Of a DNA stretch of 18,959 nt, positions 7,259 to 15,344 are shown one piece after another (position 1 is the stretch's first letter; every line of letters begins with the position of its first letter). The notes below the pieces were generated by a model, which did no database searches, was not told the origin of the DNA, and was given only the letters and a program-made list of their open reading frames with translations. The stretch is from Candidatus Omnitrophota bacterium (GTDB lineage Bacteria; Ratteibacteria; UBA8468; B48-G9; DSTR01). The position numbers were made by a program, and so were the translations under genes. The DNA is taken from positions 1-18,959 of the forward strand of contig JAMWDF010000025.1 in NCBI GenBank assembly GCA_023818865.1, given 5' to 3'.

Positions 7259-7361
7259 ACCGACTGAACTGACAAGCGAAAAAAGATGGGTTTGGCAAAT
7301 CATTTTTTCTTCTAAGAAGATGTTACGCTAGCTGGTTATGATGCTACAGATAGGAGAATAA

Positions 7362-8690
7362 ATGGCTAAGATAACTTTTATTGGAGCCGGCAGTTTAGGT
7401 TTTACCAGGGGGCTGGTAAAAGACATTCTCACTTTCTCCGGACTAAAGGATGCCACTTTCAGCCTGACAGATGTTAATACCGAACGGTTAGGCTTCAGCA
7501 AACAGGCAGTGGAAAAGATTATTCAATTAGGTCAGTACCCAGCCAAGGTAGAAGTCACCACTGACCGGAAAGAAGCTCTTAAAGGCGCAGACGCGGTCAT
7601 CATCACTATTCTGGCTTCTCCAGTCAGTGTTTGGAGAGGAGATATAGAAATTCCGAAGAAGTATGGAGTGGACACTAATATCGGCGATACCAGGAGCGCT
7701 TCCGGAGTGTTTCGGGCACTAAGAACTATCCCGGTAATGCTGGATATCTGCCGGGATATTGAGCGGTATTGCCCTCAGGCAATCGTCCTCAACTACACCA
7801 ACCCGATGGCTATGCTTTGCCGGGCAATCCAGAGGATGACTTCGGTGCGGCTGGTAGGCTTGTGTCACAGCGTCCAGGGCACTGCGGAAATGCTTGCCCG
7901 GTGGTTAGGGGCGGACATGAAAGAAATTACTTATCTTTGTGCCGGAATCAACCACCAGGCCTGGTTTATAGAGTACCGGTGGAAAGGGAAGGATGCCTAT
8001 CCTCTTTTGCGAGAAAAGATTCTTAAAACCCGCAAGATTTACAATGAAGAGATAGTCCGTAACGAAATGTTTCTCCATTTAGACTACTATGTAACTGAAT
8101 CCAGCGGTCACAACTCCGAATACAACTGGTGGTTTCGGAAAAGGCCTGACCTGATTAAGAAGTACTGCACTAAAGGCACTGGTTGGAACCCTGGGGTCTA
8201 TGCTTATATTCTCAAGGGATATTTAGCCAGAGAGAAAAGCTGGAAACAACAATATAAAGAGTGGCTGGCCAAATTGGATACCTCTTATTTGCAACGCAGC
8301 CATGAATTTGCTGCCTATATCATTAACGCGGTTTTGGTCGGTGAACCCTTTGTCTTCAACGGCAATGTAGCCAATACCGGCCTTATTACTAATTTGCCAG
8401 AAAAGGCCTGTGTGGAGGTGCCAGTCCTGGCTGACCGGAGAGGTTTCAATCCGCTGTATGTAGGACCTCTCCCTCCCCAATGTGCGGCATTGAACAACAT
8501 CAACATTTATGTGGAGGAAATGGCGGTAGAATCAGCCCTGACTGGAGAGCCTAAATTGACGTTTCAGGCAATCGCTTTTGATCCGCTGACGGCCAGTGTT
8601 CTTTCCTTGAGGGAGATTAAGAAGATGGTGAAAGAGATGTTTCAATGGAATCAGCCTTATTTGCCTCAGTTTAAAAAGGTAGATTTCTGA
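7362..8690 (+). CDS. Glycoside hydrolase family 4, alpha-galactosidase (MelA)-like
   Basis: GH4 enzymes hydrolyse glycosides by an NAD+- and divalent-metal-dependent redox/elimination mechanism in the cytoplasm. This 442-residue protein has the N-terminal Rossmann motif FIGAGSLGFT (5-14). The nucleotide-contact segment GDTRSASGVFRALRTIP, the NYTNPMAM segment, the Cys168-His169 metal site in GLCHSVQGTAE, and His198 in CAGINHQAW follow. It then has YYVTESSGHNSEY, GEPFVFNGNVANTGLI and a FDPLTASVL tail. CHSVQGTAE and VTESS-H-x-EY are shared with E. coli MelA, and the length agrees, so alpha-galactosidase activity is the best guess. Alpha-galacturonidase or alpha-glucosidase remain possible because specificity in GH4 is set by few residues. 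No sugar transporter is adjacent. gltX starts 2 bp after its stop, so the two should be co-transcribed. Confidence 0.88.
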   Translation: MAKITFIGAGSLGFTRGLVKDILTFSGLKDATFSLTDVNTERLGFSKQAVEKIIQLGQYPAKVEVTTDRKEALKGADAVIITILASPVSVWRGDIEIPKKYGVDTNIGDTRSASGVFRALRTIPVMLDICRDIERYCPQAIVLNYTNPMAMLCRAIQRMTSVRLVGLCHSVQGTAEMLARWLGADMKEITYLCAGINHQAWFIEYRWKGKDAYPLLREKILKTRKIYNEEIVRNEMFLHLDYYVTESSGHNSEYNWWFRKRPDLIKKYCTKGTGWNPGVYAYILKGYLAREKSWKQQYKEWLAKLDTSYLQRSHEFAAYIINAVLVGEPFVFNGNVANTGLITNLPEKACVEVPVLADRRGFNPLYVGPLPPQCAALNNINIYVEEMAVESALTGEPKLTFQAIAFDPLTASVLSLREIKKMVKEMFQWNQPYLPQFKKVDF

Positions 8691-8692
8691 CC

Positions 8693-10177
8693 ATGGTTCG
8701 GGTTAGATTCGCTCCCAGTCCCACAGGCTATCTTCACGTTGGCAATGCCAGAACCGCTCTGTTTAACTATGTCTTCGCCAGAAAAAATAGCGGCCAGTTC
8801 ATTCTCCGGATTGAAGATACCGACCAGGAGCGGTCGGCAGTTAAGTACGAGCAGGCCATCATAGAAGACCTCCGATGGTTAGGCTTGGACTGGGACGAAG
8901 GGCCGGAGGTGGGGGGCAACTACGGTCCCTACCGACAGACAGAAAGACTTCATCTGTACCAGGAACTCGCGGAAAAATTTCTCCAGGCGGGACTGGCTTA
9001 CCGGTGTTATTGTACTAGAGAAGAACTGGAAGGAAGAAAACAGCAAGCCTTACAAGAGAAAGGAATGGCTGGCTACGACGGTCGTTGCCGGTATTTGACC
9101 CAGGCTCAGGTGGCCGCCTTTCACCATGAGGGGCGAAAACCAGTTGTTCGCTTTCAGGTGCCAGCTGAATCAATTGAAGTTAACGATCTTATCCGGGGCA
9201 AAGTTGTCTTTGCCGGGGAAACCATTAGCGATTTTGTCATCATAAAGTCAGACGGACTACCTACCTTTCATTTTGCTGTGGTGGTGGATGATTTTCTTAT
9301 GGGCATCACCCATGTCATTCGGGGTGAGGATCACCTTTCCAATACTCCCAAGCATATTCTTCTCTTCCGCGCCCTTAAGGCTCGGCTACCGTTTTTTGCT
9401 CATATGTCTATGACTTTAGGCCCTGACCGAACCAGACTCAGTAAGAGACATGGGGCCACTTCCATCAGGGCTTTTAGACAAGCCGGTTATTTGCCAGAGG
9501 CTCTTTTCAACTATCTGGCTCTTTTGGGCTGGGCCTCCCCTGATGGACAAGAGATTTTCACCCGGGAAGAACTGGTCCGGGAGTTTTCTCTGGAAAGGTG
9601 CAGCAAGACCGCGGCTATTTTTGACCATAACAAACTCTTGTGGATGAATGGACTGTATATGAGAAAAACTTCTCCAGAGCGATTACTCCAACTTTCCTTA
9701 CCTCTGCTTCAAGCGCAATCCCTGGCTCCGCAGGAACCGACAGCCGAATTTCTCGCTAAGACTAAACAATTGATTGCCTTGGAGCAGGAAAAGTTTAAGA
9801 CCCTGTCAGATATCCCGGAGAGAATTGGATTCTTCCTCAAGACACCAGTTTATGATTCTAAGCTGATAGAAAAATACTTCACCCCTCAGACAAGAGAGAT
9901 TCTGGCGGAAATAGAAGTCATTCTGGCAGATCAAGAGAGTTTTGAACACCACAAACTGGAGGAGGCTATCAGAACCCTCTGTCAGGAAAAGGCTTACAAA
10001 CCAGCCCAGGTATTTCATCCTTTAAGGATAGCCTTAAGCGGAACCACCAAGGGACCAGGGCTGTTTGAGATGATGGAAATCTTAGGCAAAGAAGAGACCA
10101 TCGGTCGCCTCCAGGCCGTGATAAAGAATGAAACTTTCAGATCTGGAAAAGATGGTGGTCCTGGGACTCCTCCATAA
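8693..10177 (+). CDS. gltX: Glutamyl-tRNA synthetase
   Basis: Class I synthetase charging tRNA-Glu, and tRNA-Gln in organisms that use the transamidation route. At 494 residues it has normal length. The HIGH-equivalent is in RFAPSPTGYLHVGN (HVGN, 15-18). A zinc-type knuckle is suggested by Cys105, Cys107, Tyr128 and Cys132 (YRCYCTREEL and YDGRCR). GEDHLSNTPKHILL is family-typical, and the KMSKS equivalent is RLSKR (248-252). The C-terminal anticodon-binding domain follows (NKLLWMNGLYMRK onward) and ends in the usual EILGKEETIGRLQ. After that about 17 extra residues (VIKNETFRSGKDGGPGTPP) overlap padR in another frame. The start has an AAGGT inside the upstream gene, 2 bp after its stop. Only one such gene is seen here, so discriminating versus non-discriminating type cannot be judged. 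Confidence 0.96.
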   Translation: MVRVRFAPSPTGYLHVGNARTALFNYVFARKNSGQFILRIEDTDQERSAVKYEQAIIEDLRWLGLDWDEGPEVGGNYGPYRQTERLHLYQELAEKFLQAGLAYRCYCTREELEGRKQQALQEKGMAGYDGRCRYLTQAQVAAFHHEGRKPVVRFQVPAESIEVNDLIRGKVVFAGETISDFVIIKSDGLPTFHFAVVVDDFLMGITHVIRGEDHLSNTPKHILLFRALKARLPFFAHMSMTLGPDRTRLSKRHGATSIRAFRQAGYLPEALFNYLALLGWASPDGQEIFTREELVREFSLERCSKTAAIFDHNKLLWMNGLYMRKTSPERLLQLSLPLLQAQSLAPQEPTAEFLAKTKQLIALEQEKFKTLSDIPERIGFFLKTPVYDSKLIEKYFTPQTREILAEIEVILADQESFEHHKLEEAIRTLCQEKAYKPAQVFHPLRIALSGTTKGPGLFEMMEILGKEETIGRLQAVIKNETFRSGKDGGPGTPP

Positions 10178-10655
10178 GGGGAACCAGCACGGTTACGAGC
10201 TACGGCAGGTGATTCAGCAGCACTTTGGGCAGTTAACCGGTTTCCGACCAAGGGCTATCTATTACTGTCTGCAACAACTGGAGAGAAGTGGCCTGGTCTC
10301 CCCCCAGAAGCAAAAACTTGGCGGCCGACCGGAAAGGACAGTTTATTCCCTAACTGAAGCCGGCAAACATGAATTCCAAAGGCTAATGGAAAGTAACCTG
10401 CTGGAACCTTTCCGACCATTTTTCAATGTGGATTTAGCCCTTTATTTCCTTCCTTACCTTCCCCAAGAGTGGTTAGAGGGAAAACTAAAGGCGGTGGAAC
10501 GACGCTGGAGGGAAGTCCGCATCTGGGCAAGACGCCAGGCCAAGCAGGAAAACTGGCCTTACCAGATGATTTTTTCTCATTTGGAAAGAACCATAGAGGC
10601 TGAAATTTCTTTTTTGAAGATTCTCCTGACTACCCTCACGCCCAAAAGAAACTAA
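10128..10655 (+). CDS. PadR family transcriptional regulator
   Basis: A 175-residue winged-helix repressor-type protein. The N-terminus MKLSDLEKMVVLGLLHKGNQHGYELRQVI matches the first helices of PadR proteins (LGLL-x-x-G-x-x-HGYEL). The recognition helix region has RAIYYCLQQLERSGLV, and the wing is GGRPERTVYSLTEAGKHEF (about 64-82). The remaining about 90 residues are predicted helical with an Arg/Trp-rich stretch, as in the Vir_act_alpha_C dimerisation domain. The start overlaps gltX by 50 bp in a different frame; the ATG was kept because the fold needs these residues. The Shine-Dalgarno is weak, so expression probably depends on gltX translation. Family members are usually autoregulatory and often control efflux pumps or stress genes; the target here is unknown. 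Its TAA shares bases with the convergent uvrA stop. Confidence 0.9.
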   Translation: MKLSDLEKMVVLGLLHKGNQHGYELRQVIQQHFGQLTGFRPRAIYYCLQQLERSGLVSPQKQKLGGRPERTVYSLTEAGKHEFQRLMESNLLEPFRPFFNVDLALYFLPYLPQEWLEGKLKAVERRWREVRIWARRQAKQENWPYQMIFSHLERTIEAEISFLKILLTTLTPKRN

Positions 10656-13465
10656 GCCTCCTTCAAGGACGGTCCTTGATCAAGGACCGTCCTTGACAGA
10701 AGTTTTTTAAGGAATTGGCCGGTGTAAGAACGCGGGTGACGAACCACTTCCTCCGGAGTGCCTTCAGCCACAATTCTTCCTCCGGCTTCTCCCCCTTCAG
10801 GTCCTAGGTCAATAATATAATCAGCCCATTTAATCACATCCAGGTTGTGCTCAATAACAATTACCGTTGAGCCTTTTTCTACCAGTCGGTTTAACACTGT
10901 TAGCAGTCTTTCAATATCAGCCAGATGGAGACCGACAGTTGGTTCATCCAGCACATAGAGTGTGCGCTCATTTCCTCGCCGAGAAAGTTCGGCCGCCAGT
11001 TTCACCCGCTGGGCTTCTCCCCCTGAAAGAGTGGTGGCTGGCTGCCCCAATTCTAAATAGCCAAGCCCAACATCATTCAGGGTCTGAAGCTTATCTTTGA
11101 GCCGGGGATGGGCTCGGAAAAAGTCCAGTGCTTCCTCCACTTTCATTTCCAAAACCTCAGCAATGTTTTTCCCTCGGTAAGTGACCTCCAGAGTTTCCCG
11201 GTTATACCTCTTGCCCTTACAAGTATCGCAGGGAATGTAAATGTCTGGAAGAAAATGCATCTCTATTCTGGTTATTCCATCTCCTCCGCAGGCTTCACAC
11301 CTTCCGCCTTTCACATTGAAACTGAACCGGCCAGGCTTATAACCCCGAATCCTGGCTTCTTCTGTCCGGCTAAAAATCTCCCGAATCAAGGTGAAAGCGC
11401 CGGTATAGGTAGCTGGATTTGACCGAGGCGTCCGGCCAATAGGTGACTGGTCAATCTCCACCAGTTTGCTGATATATTCTACTCCCAACAGTGCATCATG
11501 CTGGCCAGGTTCTTCTTTGCTTCGGTAAAGAAGTCGCCGGAGCGCCCGACAGATTATATCTTCCACCAGACTGCTTTTCCCTGAACCTGACACTCCGGTG
11601 ACACAGACAAAAAGGCCCAGAGGAATTCTCACCCTGATGCCCTTAAGATTGTTGTGTCTGGCATTAAGCACCTCCAACCATTTCCCAGAAGGTCTCCGCC
11701 TTTTCTCCGGGACAGTAATCTTCAACTTACCCGATAGGTACCGGCCAGTGAGCGATTCCGGGTGACAGGCTACTTCTTCCACCGTTCCAGCCGCGACTAC
11801 CTCTCCGCCGTGTTTGCCAGCCCCAGGGCCTAAATCCACCACATAGTCAGCGTTCCTGATCGTCTCCTCATCATGTTCTACCACCACCACCGTGTTACCC
11901 GAATCTCTGAGATGCTTTAATGTAGCAATCAGCCTGGTGTTGTCTCGCTGATGTAAACCAATGGTCGGTTCATCCAAGATGTAAACCACTCCCACCAGAC
12001 CAGAACCGATTTGAGTAGCCAACCGAATCCGTTCAGCTTCTCCCCCGGAAAGTGTATGGGTCATCCGGTCCAGCGTCAGGTACTCCAGACCTACCTCCCC
12101 CATAAAGTTTAGCCGGCTGATGATCTCTTTAAAGATTGGCTTAGCAATGAGTTGTTCTCTCTCTCCCAGAGGCAAATTTTCAAAAAACTCTTTCGCTTGG
12201 GTGACGCTCATCCTAGTAACCTCAACAATGGATTTACCTCCGAGTTTCACCGCCAAGGCTTCCGGTCTCAATCTCCCCCCATGACAAGCTGGACAGACTA
12301 CTTCCCGGATGTATCTGGCAATCTCTTCCCTCCGATGTTCACTTTCTGTCTGGTGGAAGAGCCTTTCCAGGTTAGGAATTACGCCTTCAAAACCAAGTTC
12401 GTCTGAGCCATAAAGAATAGTGGAGAGGGCATCTTTGCTCAGATCCGCGGGCCGGTGATCAAGGGTGTACCCCAGGTCAGTGAGGATTGACCGGAGAAGC
12501 CGCCGATAATAGAGAAAAAGACCCCGACCTCCAGCCTCCTGCCATGGCTTGATAGCCCCTTCTCGAAAAGTTTTCTGCCGGTCAGGAATGACCAGTTCAG
12601 GGTCAATCTTCATTAGGAAACCAAGGCCCTTGCAGGTCTGACAGGCACCATAAGGACTGTTGAAAGAAAAGAGTCTCGGCGCTAATTCCTCAAAACTGGT
12701 TCCGCAGGCGGGGCATCCATATTGCTCATTGTAAATGGTTTCTTCACCATTACTGACGACGATTAAGAGCCCTTTGCCTACCTTAAGCCCGGTTTCCACC
12801 CCTTCAGAGACCCGGTCCTTCTCTTGCTTTCTTAAGGTGAAGCGGTCCACCAGAATCTCAATGGTGTGAGAGCGATACCTGGCCAGTTTAATTTCTTCAT
12901 CCAAATCATGAAGTTTGCCGTCAACCCTCACCTTGAGAAAACCACTCTGCCTGATGGTAGAAAAAACCTTCTGATACTCCCCTTTTCTTCCTCGGACCAC
13001 TGGGGCTAATAGGTCAACCTGACAGCCTTCAGGCAAAGAGAGAATCCGCGCAATAATTTCGCTGGCTGTCTGCCGGGCAATCACCCGGCCACACCTGGGA
13101 CAGTGAGGCACTCCGATTCTGGCAAAAAGGATTCTTAGGTAATCATATATTTCCGTGGTAGTGGCAACAGTGGAACGAGGATTGGCTGCAGCTTTCCTCT
13201 GTTCAATAGCAATGGCTGGCGGTAACCCAGTAATCTGGTCTACATCCGGTTTTTTCATCTGCTCCAAAAATTGTCTGGCATAGGCAGAAAGGCTTTCAAT
13301 GTACCGCCGCTGTCCCTCAGCATACAGAGTGTCAAAAGCTAAGCTTGACTTTCCTGACCCAGAAATACCGGTGATAACTATCAAATTGTTTCTCGGCAGG
13401 TCCAGGTTAATATTCTTCAAGTTGTGTTCTCTGGCGCCGCGAATACTAATGAATTTTGGCTCCAT
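10652..13465 (-). CDS. uvrA: UvrABC excinuclease subunit A
   Basis: DNA-damage sensor of nucleotide excision repair: a dimeric ABC ATPase that loads UvrB on lesions. The 937 residues give the full-length form. Two ATPase modules are present. Module I has Walker A GISGSGKSSLAFDT (about 33-46), a CPAC-x19-CQTC zinc finger, signature LSGGEAERIRLA and Walker B VYILDEPTIGLH. Module II has Walker A GVSGSGKSSLVED, the CEAC...CDTC zinc finger with GGDGITRIEMHFLPD, LSGGEAQRVKLA and YVLDEPTVGLH. The usual UvrA terminus ...YTGQFLKKLL is reached at residue 923. The last 14 residues (SRTVLDQGPSLKEA) are an extra tail encoded mostly by a perfect palindrome. The ATG lacks a clear Shine-Dalgarno. The gene converges on padR with a 4 bp overlap of stop codons (TAG against TAA). 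Confidence 0.97.
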   Translation of the reverse strand: MEPKFISIRGAREHNLKNINLDLPRNNLIVITGISGSGKSSLAFDTLYAEGQRRYIESLSAYARQFLEQMKKPDVDQITGLPPAIAIEQRKAAANPRSTVATTTEIYDYLRILFARIGVPHCPRCGRVIARQTASEIIARILSLPEGCQVDLLAPVVRGRKGEYQKVFSTIRQSGFLKVRVDGKLHDLDEEIKLARYRSHTIEILVDRFTLRKQEKDRVSEGVETGLKVGKGLLIVVSNGEETIYNEQYGCPACGTSFEELAPRLFSFNSPYGACQTCKGLGFLMKIDPELVIPDRQKTFREGAIKPWQEAGGRGLFLYYRRLLRSILTDLGYTLDHRPADLSKDALSTILYGSDELGFEGVIPNLERLFHQTESEHRREEIARYIREVVCPACHGGRLRPEALAVKLGGKSIVEVTRMSVTQAKEFFENLPLGEREQLIAKPIFKEIISRLNFMGEVGLEYLTLDRMTHTLSGGEAERIRLATQIGSGLVGVVYILDEPTIGLHQRDNTRLIATLKHLRDSGNTVVVVEHDEETIRNADYVVDLGPGAGKHGGEVVAAGTVEEVACHPESLTGRYLSGKLKITVPEKRRRPSGKWLEVLNARHNNLKGIRVRIPLGLFVCVTGVSGSGKSSLVEDIICRALRRLLYRSKEEPGQHDALLGVEYISKLVEIDQSPIGRTPRSNPATYTGAFTLIREIFSRTEEARIRGYKPGRFSFNVKGGRCEACGGDGITRIEMHFLPDIYIPCDTCKGKRYNRETLEVTYRGKNIAEVLEMKVEEALDFFRAHPRLKDKLQTLNDVGLGYLELGQPATTLSGGEAQRVKLAAELSRRGNERTLYVLDEPTVGLHLADIERLLTVLNRLVEKGSTVIVIEHNLDVIKWADYIIDLGPEGGEAGGRIVAEGTPEEVVRHPRSYTGQFLKKLLSRTVLDQGPSLKEA
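10663..10696. repeat. Perfect 34-bp palindrome made of two 17-bp quasi-palindromes, in the 3' end of uvrA
   Basis: The unit TCAAGGAC-N-GTCCTTGA occurs twice with no gap, with central base G in the first copy and C in the second, so the whole 34 bp is its own reverse complement with GATC at the centre. It begins exactly at uvrA codon 924 and encodes SRTVLDQGPSL of the protein's C-terminal tail. It lies 8 bp beyond the padR stop codon. I saw no second copy in the window. It could be a palindromic repeat element, a protein-binding site or a transcription-termination hairpin. Confidence 0.9.
10663..10708 (+). terminator. Possible terminator of the GH4-gltX-padR operon
   Basis: The 34-bp palindrome can fold as one long stem or as two consecutive 8-bp hairpins, and is followed after 7 nt by a run of six T (10703-10708) on the + strand. 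The gap between stem and T run is longer than in a textbook intrinsic terminator. On the minus strand the same structure is followed by a weaker TTTCTTTT about 10 nt on, so it may act in both directions. Confidence 0.4.
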
Positions 13466-13526
13466 TGTGTCCCAGGAGGAAACTTTTGCCGTTTAGTCTG
13501 TCTACCTCAATTTCTCCCAATCTATA

Positions 13527-13555
13527 ATTTTACCCTGGGAACATCCAGAATTGAA
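13527..13555 (-). promoter_or_regulatory. Candidate promoter of uvrA
   Basis: On the minus strand TTCAAT (13555-13550, 3 of 6) and TAAAAT (13532-13527, 5 of 6) are separated by 17 nt, about 60 bp upstream of the uvrA ATG. I found no convincing LexA box of the E. coli or Bacillus type in the 153 bp between uvrA and the pseudopilin gene. That gap otherwise holds only a weak AGCC-ACCTAAA-GGCT hairpin near the pseudopilin stop. Confidence 0.4.
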
Positions 13556-13618
13556 AAGACTAAATAATGACTGGGGCAGACAAAACGGTGATCAGCCTTT
13601 AGGTGGCTAGAACCTATC

Positions 13619-15268
13619 TCAATATATTCTCCAGCTACCGCTCACCGGCAGGTAAATGCGTCGGCCACCAATGAAAGGTTGAAAAATGTCGCTTCTGTTG
13701 CGGTGTAGCTCCCCCAAATAACTGATTGAGCTACCGATCAGATTTAACTCGCCCTTCACTCCTAAAACACCTTCTACCTTCCCGCTGGACAAGTAACAAT
13801 CGTTACTTCCAACATCACTCAACACCAATACCAGTCCTTTCACTTGGGAGTTATTCACCATGCTCAATGGGCCCTTACTGACTATAGCCGCCGTACTCTT
13901 ACCTTGGGAAAACCTGGCTTCCACCCGAGTATTATCCAAAGTCAGTCTTCCGGCGCCTTCCCCCATTACCCTTCCCTTGACAGTACAGTTTCTGAGGTTT
14001 ACTGTCCCTGATTTCACTACTAAGGCTGTTTCTCCATCAGAAGCATCAAGGATACAACCTATTAAAGTAAGGTTCGTCACCCCTGAGCCGGTGAGAAGTG
14101 GACCATCTCTAATCGTTACATTCTCTATCGTCACCCCTCCTGGACTCATCCGGTCCAAAGCCAGCCAACCGCTATTAACACACTTAATGGTAATGCCAGG
14201 GGAGAAATAAAAACCATCCCGGGAAACAAAAGCAGCCTTTTGCGTACTGACAGTGAAAGAAGTTTCAAAGAAAATGTCACCGTCGGCTACCAGGACATAA
14301 CTGGCGAAAATCCGTCCGTTATTTTCCTCAGTAATCCGCAATCTACCTGAATCAGTACCAGCCCATTCCAGTCTGATAGATTGATCAATGAGCTGACCCG
14401 GGGGAGTATCCCCAGTATCCCCAAAATGCCAGACATGCCCAATACCATCCACCGGGCCATAGCGGTAATCGCTATCCCATCTATACCCATGCTGATCAGT
14501 TTCATTGATAAATTGCTGGGCGAAAGAACCGACTGAAGGCATATTGGGGAATATAAGACTGGGAAAATAATTCCATGGGGGAATGGTGGTCATTATTCTG
14601 TCTCTGGTTAGAGTATGCCTGCCGGTAAGACCGGAAAGATCTATTCCCTCTGGGTCTTTGTAGGTAATGTTTCCTTCCACCTGACCGCTGGCTGAACTAA
14701 TCACCCGGGCATAAATGGCGTGCTTGTTGAAGATCTCCGGGATACCCCAGGTAGCCACCATTGAATCAGTTCCATTCCAGTCGCACAAAAACAGACTGCT
14801 GGCATGGGCTGGATTGTCCAAGCCGTTAAATCCCCTCAATGTGACCTCAAGGGTGCCTGTCCTTCCCCGGTAATAGCCGGTGCTGACAATTCGGTCCTGG
14901 TCTATTCCTTCCTTGTCCTCAAAGAAAAGTTGACACCGGCCAAGAGAAAAACCAGCGGGCCGAAATGATACCTCTTGAGCAACCCAGGTGTCAGCCTCGG
15001 AGTAGTCAGAACCTCGGAAATATGCTCGGGGGTAGGCGTAATGGGAGGGATAGTAATGGTTCCAGTAACCTCGGTAGTTCATCCAGTAAAGGCAGTCTTG
15101 GATACCCGCCTCGGCTATTTGTAAGGCAATAAACCTATCTTGGCTGTAAGAAGCTAACCGAACCGATACGGTAGAAGTGAGAACAACAGCCATAATGATG
15201 GCCAGAAACAGCAGCACCATTACTAGCCCTACAATCAGCGCCACCCCTTTTGTCTCTTTCCCGTTCAT
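13619..15268 (-). CDS. PilX/GspK-like pseudopilin with beta-helix C-terminus (paralogue 2, 549 aa)
   Basis: Pilin-like protein with a class III signal peptide: a short leader MNGKETKG ends at Gly8, followed by the hydrophobic helix VALIVGLVMVLLFLAIIMAVVL (8 onward, shown in part). Position +5 after the cleavage site is Val, not Glu, as in GspK and PilX tip pseudopilins. The helix continues into QIAEAGIQDCLYWMNY, a pilin-type alpha-1 with AEAG, then an aromatic block. The body (about 85-370) is unrecognised. From about 370 to 510 short beta strands with repeated N-C-T-V-K-G-like turns suggest a parallel beta-helix. The chain ends in GGRRIYLPVSGSWRIY, closely shared with the 603-residue paralogue upstream; similarity runs over nearly the full length. 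It is the last gene of the four-gene cluster, 76 bp after the PilW-like gene. AGCAGGA abuts the ATG. Confidence 0.8.
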   Translation of the reverse strand: MNGKETKGVALIVGLVMVLLFLAIIMAVVLTSTVSVRLASYSQDRFIALQIAEAGIQDCLYWMNYRGYWNHYYPSHYAYPRAYFRGSDYSEADTWVAQEVSFRPAGFSLGRCQLFFEDKEGIDQDRIVSTGYYRGRTGTLEVTLRGFNGLDNPAHASSLFLCDWNGTDSMVATWGIPEIFNKHAIYARVISSASGQVEGNITYKDPEGIDLSGLTGRHTLTRDRIMTTIPPWNYFPSLIFPNMPSVGSFAQQFINETDQHGYRWDSDYRYGPVDGIGHVWHFGDTGDTPPGQLIDQSIRLEWAGTDSGRLRITEENNGRIFASYVLVADGDIFFETSFTVSTQKAAFVSRDGFYFSPGITIKCVNSGWLALDRMSPGGVTIENVTIRDGPLLTGSGVTNLTLIGCILDASDGETALVVKSGTVNLRNCTVKGRVMGEGAGRLTLDNTRVEARFSQGKSTAAIVSKGPLSMVNNSQVKGLVLVLSDVGSNDCYLSSGKVEGVLGVKGELNLIGSSISYLGELHRNRSDIFQPFIGGRRIYLPVSGSWRIY

Positions 15269-15344
15269 TCCTGCTTGGCTCTTAAATTAAATAACCCAAC
15301 CTGCAGAAAAAAAGGGCGGCGGAAGAAAATTTTAAGGACGAAGG

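Noticed and set aside
7301..7321. T run plus hairpin (TTTTTTCTTCTAAGAAGA) as a terminator ahead of the glycosidase gene.
   Set aside because: The T run precedes the stem on the + strand and becomes an A run after it on the minus strand, so neither orientation is an intrinsic terminator.
13523..13528. Perfect TATAAT on the + strand between uvrA and the pseudopilin gene.
   Set aside because: No acceptable -35 lies 16-18 nt upstream and there is no + strand gene downstream; the site is more likely part of the minus-strand AT-rich promoter area of uvrA.
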